Positions 33,786 to 37,352 of a stretch of DNA of 37,352 bases are shown piece after piece (the first letter of the stretch is position 1; every line of letters begins with the position of its first letter). The notes under the pieces were generated by a model. It was not told the DNA's origin. It worked only from the letters and a program-made list of their open reading frames with translations, and searched no databases. This DNA comes from Hofstenia miamia (lineage: Eukaryota; Xenacoelomorpha; Acoela), in NCBI GenBank assembly GCA_004352715.1, contig SCFE01000012.1:510099-547450 (forward strand), in the 5' to 3' direction. Both the position numbers and the translations under genes were made by a program.

Positions 33786-34320
33786 GAGGTTGGTCGAGAC
33801 TTATCAACGAGGCGAGCTTCTATCGAGCCGAGCTTGGGCACTACATTGGATATACAACGAGCCTGTATTATGCCAAGCAAATATATAGTTCTGTTTTTTT
33901 AATTAGTGTATGCAGATTTACCATATTTTTTCATTCAATATACCTTTTTTATAATCTTTTTCTTAAATGTTTATTAAATAATAGGAAGAGCTATGGAAAA
34001 ATATCTAAGAACGTAATATTTTTAAGACAATAGCGAGCTAAAACTAGCCTCATCGAATGGTTCTATGTAGGGAGCCAAGCCGAAANNNNNNNNNNNNNNN
34101 NNNNNNNNNNNNNNNNNNNNNNNNNNNNNNNNNNNNNNNNNNNNNNNNNNNNNNNNNNNNNNNNNNNNNNNNNNNNNNNNNNNNNNNNNNNNNNNAAGCC
34201 GAAAAAACTCACATTTAAAACGAGCCAAACCGAGCCGAACTTAAAAATCTTAGCTTGTTGACAAGTGTGCTGGCCCGCTATTAATAATCCGGACTCTCAC
34301 CTCTCAGCCCGTTACCAGCA
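33786..34320. repeat. GAGCCGAGC-rich repeat around a 110-N gap
   Basis: The left side has CGAGGCGAGC and CGAGCCGAGCTTGGGC; the right side has ACGAGCCAAACCGAGCCGAA. These GAGCC/GGCTC blocks resemble termini of small inverted-repeat transposons. AAGCCGAAA occurs on both edges of the gap (34077-34085 and 34196-34204). The GGCCCGC block at 34272 may belong to the GGGCC family. Confidence 0.4.
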
Positions 34321-34789
34321 ATTTTTAGAACATTACTCAAAATTTAATTAATTAATCAATTATCAATACATTTATATCTGAATATTTGGTGTATTCGAAT
34401 TGCTTTCACGTACATAAACATCCACAATCATTTATCAATTAACGCATTTTCTAATGCAATGCATTTCAAAGAAAAAAAATTTTAAAAATAACAAAAATGT
34501 AATAAATTTTATTGCAAACATGACTAAGATTATCGCTTCTAGGTGTTTTATGGTAAATTTATATTCGATTTGCTTTTAGTTCCAAAAGTATTTGAACAGG
34601 TGGATGCATTTGACAAATTCTGGAAATATATTTGTAAAAATATTTGCAATTTTGTAGTACAGTCTGACACAAATAATTTAGAACAACAATAAATTAACAA
34701 AATATTTTAATAAAAATACGCACCACTCAGAAGTTTGAAAACTAAAGGACTTTCTTTATATTTCGTGGGAAGGCCACGAGGACTGTCTA

Positions 34790-35680
34790 CACACTTGAAT
34801 CTTCAAACTGGAGAAATCACTTAGATCTGAATATAGTTGCGCTCAATCCACCATAGCATGCATTTCATTCTTTGAGCTGATTTTGAGCTTTACGCTTAAT
34901 AATAGCGCAGAGGTTTTCAATGGAGTTGCAGCCCGCACTTTAGCCAATTTATTCTGTGCTCTAAATGCGGAGTTCTTCTTTCTTTACCGATGAATGGCAA
35001 GGAGCGCCTTCGTTTTAGAATATAGCAAAACTTCGGAGACGTTGATTTTAAAGAGTAGGTACAATTTCTTCTCCATGAACCCTTAAGCTTCAGGATAAAT
35101 TAATCTACGCATTTGGTTCAAGAAAATGGAGCTTTCTAACCCTATTGTAGGAAAAACGCCCCTCCCCAAAATATAAACTTGGGTGCATGCTTCAAATATG
35201 CTCATGCGTATAAGAGCTAAAATCATTGGTGCTTAGCATAGAAACCATTCCTTATAACTGAATACTGATTTCGTCATTCCATGAAACAACTTTTTTCCAG
35301 AAAAAATGTTGTCTTAAGATCATTCGCTTCGCCCAAATCACCCTCCTTGGAAAGGTGTCATTAATGGCTTCATTATTGCAGTAAGACTATGGATACAGGA
35401 ACTAGATAAACATCTTCGTATGCACTTTTTCTAACATCTGAGGATCTTGTCTTAAAAATGAAGAGCAAATCGCACAGTGCTTTGAAGAGATTTTCCCGCT
35501 CAGTGAGTACTAAGGATTTTAGTTGTCGCATATTTAACAGTTTCTCTTTGAAACTCTCGACACTTTCCACATAGAATGTGTTTTACCGACCATTTTTGGG
35601 AGACGCAAATAATAAGATATTTCTTCCTAGGTTAACATACGCTCCCGCAGTTTGACGATCTGATCCATGATAGCTGATAT
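34790..35680 (-). pseudogene. Tc1-like transposase relic, heavily decayed
   Basis: Reading down the minus strand from about 35680 (MDQIVKLRERML), the frames give fragments in Tc1 order: HPSLYFG and FSYNRVRKLHFLEPN (compare the MVWGCFSYNGVG block), NEGAPCHSS (second catalytic position, with Asp replaced by Glu here) and NSIENLCAIIKRKAQNQL (the block with the final Glu). Stops and frame changes occur every few dozen codons. A TACAGTCTGACACAAATAAT at 34661 may be the outer end of the element, being similar to Tc1 termini; the opposite end was not found. Confidence 0.65.
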
Positions 35681-35689
35681 GCTTACTAT

Positions 35690-36162
35690 AAATGTCATTG
35701 GGTAAAATGCTATATAGGAAATCGTAAAAAATTTGATAAAAAACATCGTTTACTTAAATTTTTGCGTCCAATGTAAATGATAAACGAAAGTTTCTTTTGC
35801 TCAACTATATTTCCCCACCTGTATCTAGCGTTCCATGGCTATGGCTTAGTCGTTAGCAATCGTAAGCGCGGCCAAAGAGCACTATGTAATGCAAAACAAA
35901 CGCACTGAAACAGCAATGCCGGTCACAACCGGTCAAAAAAGAATTAAACATATAAATTTGGTGAAATCAGGTAAATCGATCAAAACCTGTACTTTATAAT
36001 GGTCAAAGGCCGTACCCAAATGAAGGTACGATAACTTGGTTACCGGACTGGTCATTGTCTCCAATGGAGGGAACCGTTTCCATCTCTGAGAAGAAGTCAT
36101 TTGTATGCAACAAATTTTTATTCGTGATTGCTACATTTATGAAACATTTCGTAAGTCCGAAT
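35690..36162. other. Intergenic up to a 521-N gap
   Basis: No gene recognised. The gap occupies 36163-36683; unlike four others in the window its flanks do not share a visible duplicate. Confidence 0.6.
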
Positions 36163-36699
36163 NNNNNNNNNNNNNNNNNNNNNNNNNNNNNNNNNNNNNN
36201 NNNNNNNNNNNNNNNNNNNNNNNNNNNNNNNNNNNNNNNNNNNNNNNNNNNNNNNNNNNNNNNNNNNNNNNNNNNNNNNNNNNNNNNNNNNNNNNNNNNN
36301 NNNNNNNNNNNNNNNNNNNNNNNNNNNNNNNNNNNNNNNNNNNNNNNNNNNNNNNNNNNNNNNNNNNNNNNNNNNNNNNNNNNNNNNNNNNNNNNNNNNN
36401 NNNNNNNNNNNNNNNNNNNNNNNNNNNNNNNNNNNNNNNNNNNNNNNNNNNNNNNNNNNNNNNNNNNNNNNNNNNNNNNNNNNNNNNNNNNNNNNNNNNN
36501 NNNNNNNNNNNNNNNNNNNNNNNNNNNNNNNNNNNNNNNNNNNNNNNNNNNNNNNNNNNNNNNNNNNNNNNNNNNNNNNNNNNNNNNNNNNNNNNNNNNN
36601 NNNNNNNNNNNNNNNNNNNNNNNNNNNNNNNNNNNNNNNNNNNNNNNNNNNNNNNNNNNNNNNNNNNNNNNNNNNNNNNNNNNTCTCCATACCTAGTGT

Positions 36700-36900
36700 T
36701 AATGTATTTAGAAGCTTTTGAGCCTCTGGAGGCCACAAAGAACTTTGCTGTTTCTTGATGAGTGCAAAGATACTCCAAACCTATTGAGGCGTGCCGTGCG
36801 CAGTCAGAGGCCCCGAAGCGGAAGGCTCTTGCGACCGGAGGTTTCCGCAACGGCATATCTCTGTTGGACAAGGCCAGCGCGCGTATTTAGAGCGAAATAG
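36700..36900. other. GC-richer segment after the gap
   Basis: About 200 bp with clearly higher GC than the surroundings, including GCGTGCCGTGCGCAGTCAGA and GCCAGCGCGCG. The minus strand is open across it from 36871 into the gap, with an ordinary amino-acid mix, but no family is recognised. Could be coding, a mobile element or foreign sequence joined by scaffolding. Confidence 0.4.
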
Positions 36901-37077
36901 TAAGAGAAGACTCTCCTCTATCATGTGGTGCTTTCAGATTGAGCACACCTCTAATAGTTTTTGAGCTATAGGATCATGAAAATTTTTTAAAAATCCTCAG
37001 ACTGTTTGAGATTAAATAATGAATAAATTTATGAAAAGTCTAATTTTAAGAAAAACAAATTTTACAAAAAGCGAGAT

Positions 37078-37160
37078 ATATATGAAATTGCAACATAACA
37101 AGATATATATGTTGAGAGGTAAACAAAGAGCGAGATATATATGTATATAGGTATAATATT
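37078..37160. repeat. Imperfect GAGATATATATG repeats
   Basis: Three spaced units of the form (GC)GAGATATATATG / AAGATATATATG precede the LINE frame. They may belong to the LINE's upstream part or be simple AT-rich repeats. Confidence 0.5.
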
Positions 37161-37352
37161 ATTGATAATGAATTTCCTGATATATTTAAGAAATCAGACA
37201 TAAGCCCTCTATATAAAAAAGGCGATCCTTTAAACGCACAAAATTATAGGCCAATTTGCATTGGCCATCCTTTCAGTAAACTATTTGAAAAATTATTAAA
37301 TAATCAAATAAATGCATATTTGATAACTGAAAATACTCTTTCGAAAAAACAA
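37161..37352 (+). CDS. LINE reverse transcriptase, N-terminal part, cut by the window end
   Basis: The plus strand is open to the last base and reads FPDIFKKSDISPLYKKGD, QNYRPICIGHPFSKLFEKLL and AYLITENTLSKKQ. This is the conserved entry to a non-LTR reverse transcriptase (usually PxxxKxAxIxPLxKKGD...NYRPISxLxxxSKxxEKxI). No stop interrupts the visible 64 codons, so this copy could be less decayed than the two other LINE fragments. The downstream catalytic blocks lie outside the window. Confidence 0.88.
   Translation, partial: MDNEFPDIFKKSDISPLYKKGDPLNAQNYRPICIGHPFSKLFEKLLNNQINAYLITENTLSKKQ

Noticed and set aside
36055-36871. Several open frames across 36163-36683
   Set aside because: The gap of N creates them; only the short flanks are sequence.

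Overview
The window is an AT-rich (roughly 70% A+T) stretch of nuclear DNA from an animal, most likely an invertebrate. The evidence is a 375-residue animal-type actin with a metazoan-style CArG/TATA promoter, genes with GT-AG introns, AATAAA signals, and a dense mix of animal transposon families (Tc1/mariner, hAT, PIF/Harbinger, a Penelope-like element, and CR1/Jockey-like LINE reverse transcriptases). The phylum cannot be fixed from what is visible. It is a scaffold piece with six runs of N; four are flanked by duplicated sequence, which suggests assembly artefacts.

Layout. 1-859 is a repeat with a second copy at 17002-17741, followed by a 1,000-N gap and the 3' end of an acidic protein (1860-2040). 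2.4-5.1 kb holds decayed LINE and hAT fragments. 5.7-7.5 kb (minus) is the large coding exon of an F-box/leucine-rich-repeat protein whose first exon is not identified. 9.8-13.9 kb is a transposon cluster: a 522-bp MITE built from reiterated TTTTTAATGTCG units, abutting a hAT relic, then a bounded PIF/Harbinger element in which a transposase gene and a MADF gene on opposite strands have interlocked exons. 14.5-15.3 kb is a mariner relic. 17.7-18.1 kb (minus) holds two candidate terminal exons of an unrecognised gene, and 18.5-19.3 kb a Tc1 relic.

21.1-22.2 kb (plus) is the clearest gene of the window: an intronless, intact actin with CArG, CCAAT and TATA elements and a polyadenylation signal, but with unusual residues at otherwise conserved positions beside the nucleotide site. 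23.86-25.79 kb is a hAT-type non-autonomous element with a near-perfect 8-bp target duplication, into which a 1.3-kb Tc1 element with its own TA duplication has jumped. 27.6-28.9 kb is an inverted-ended element containing a broken THAP zinc finger. A 21-bp minisatellite follows at 28.95 kb. 30.3-31.6 kb is a GGGCC-ended repeat duplicated across a gap. 32.46-32.69 kb is the 3' remnant of a Penelope-like element (GIY-YIG domain and a degenerate hammerhead-like motif). 34.8-35.7 kb is another Tc1 relic, and the window ends inside a LINE reverse transcriptase.

The host genes visible (actin, F-box/LRR, two partial unknowns) have no evident functional link; they are islands in a transposon-rich background. 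The features most deserving a second look are the interlocked Harbinger genes, the reiterated-end MITE, the variant actin, the THAP-bearing element and the unidentified gene at 17.7-18.1 kb.
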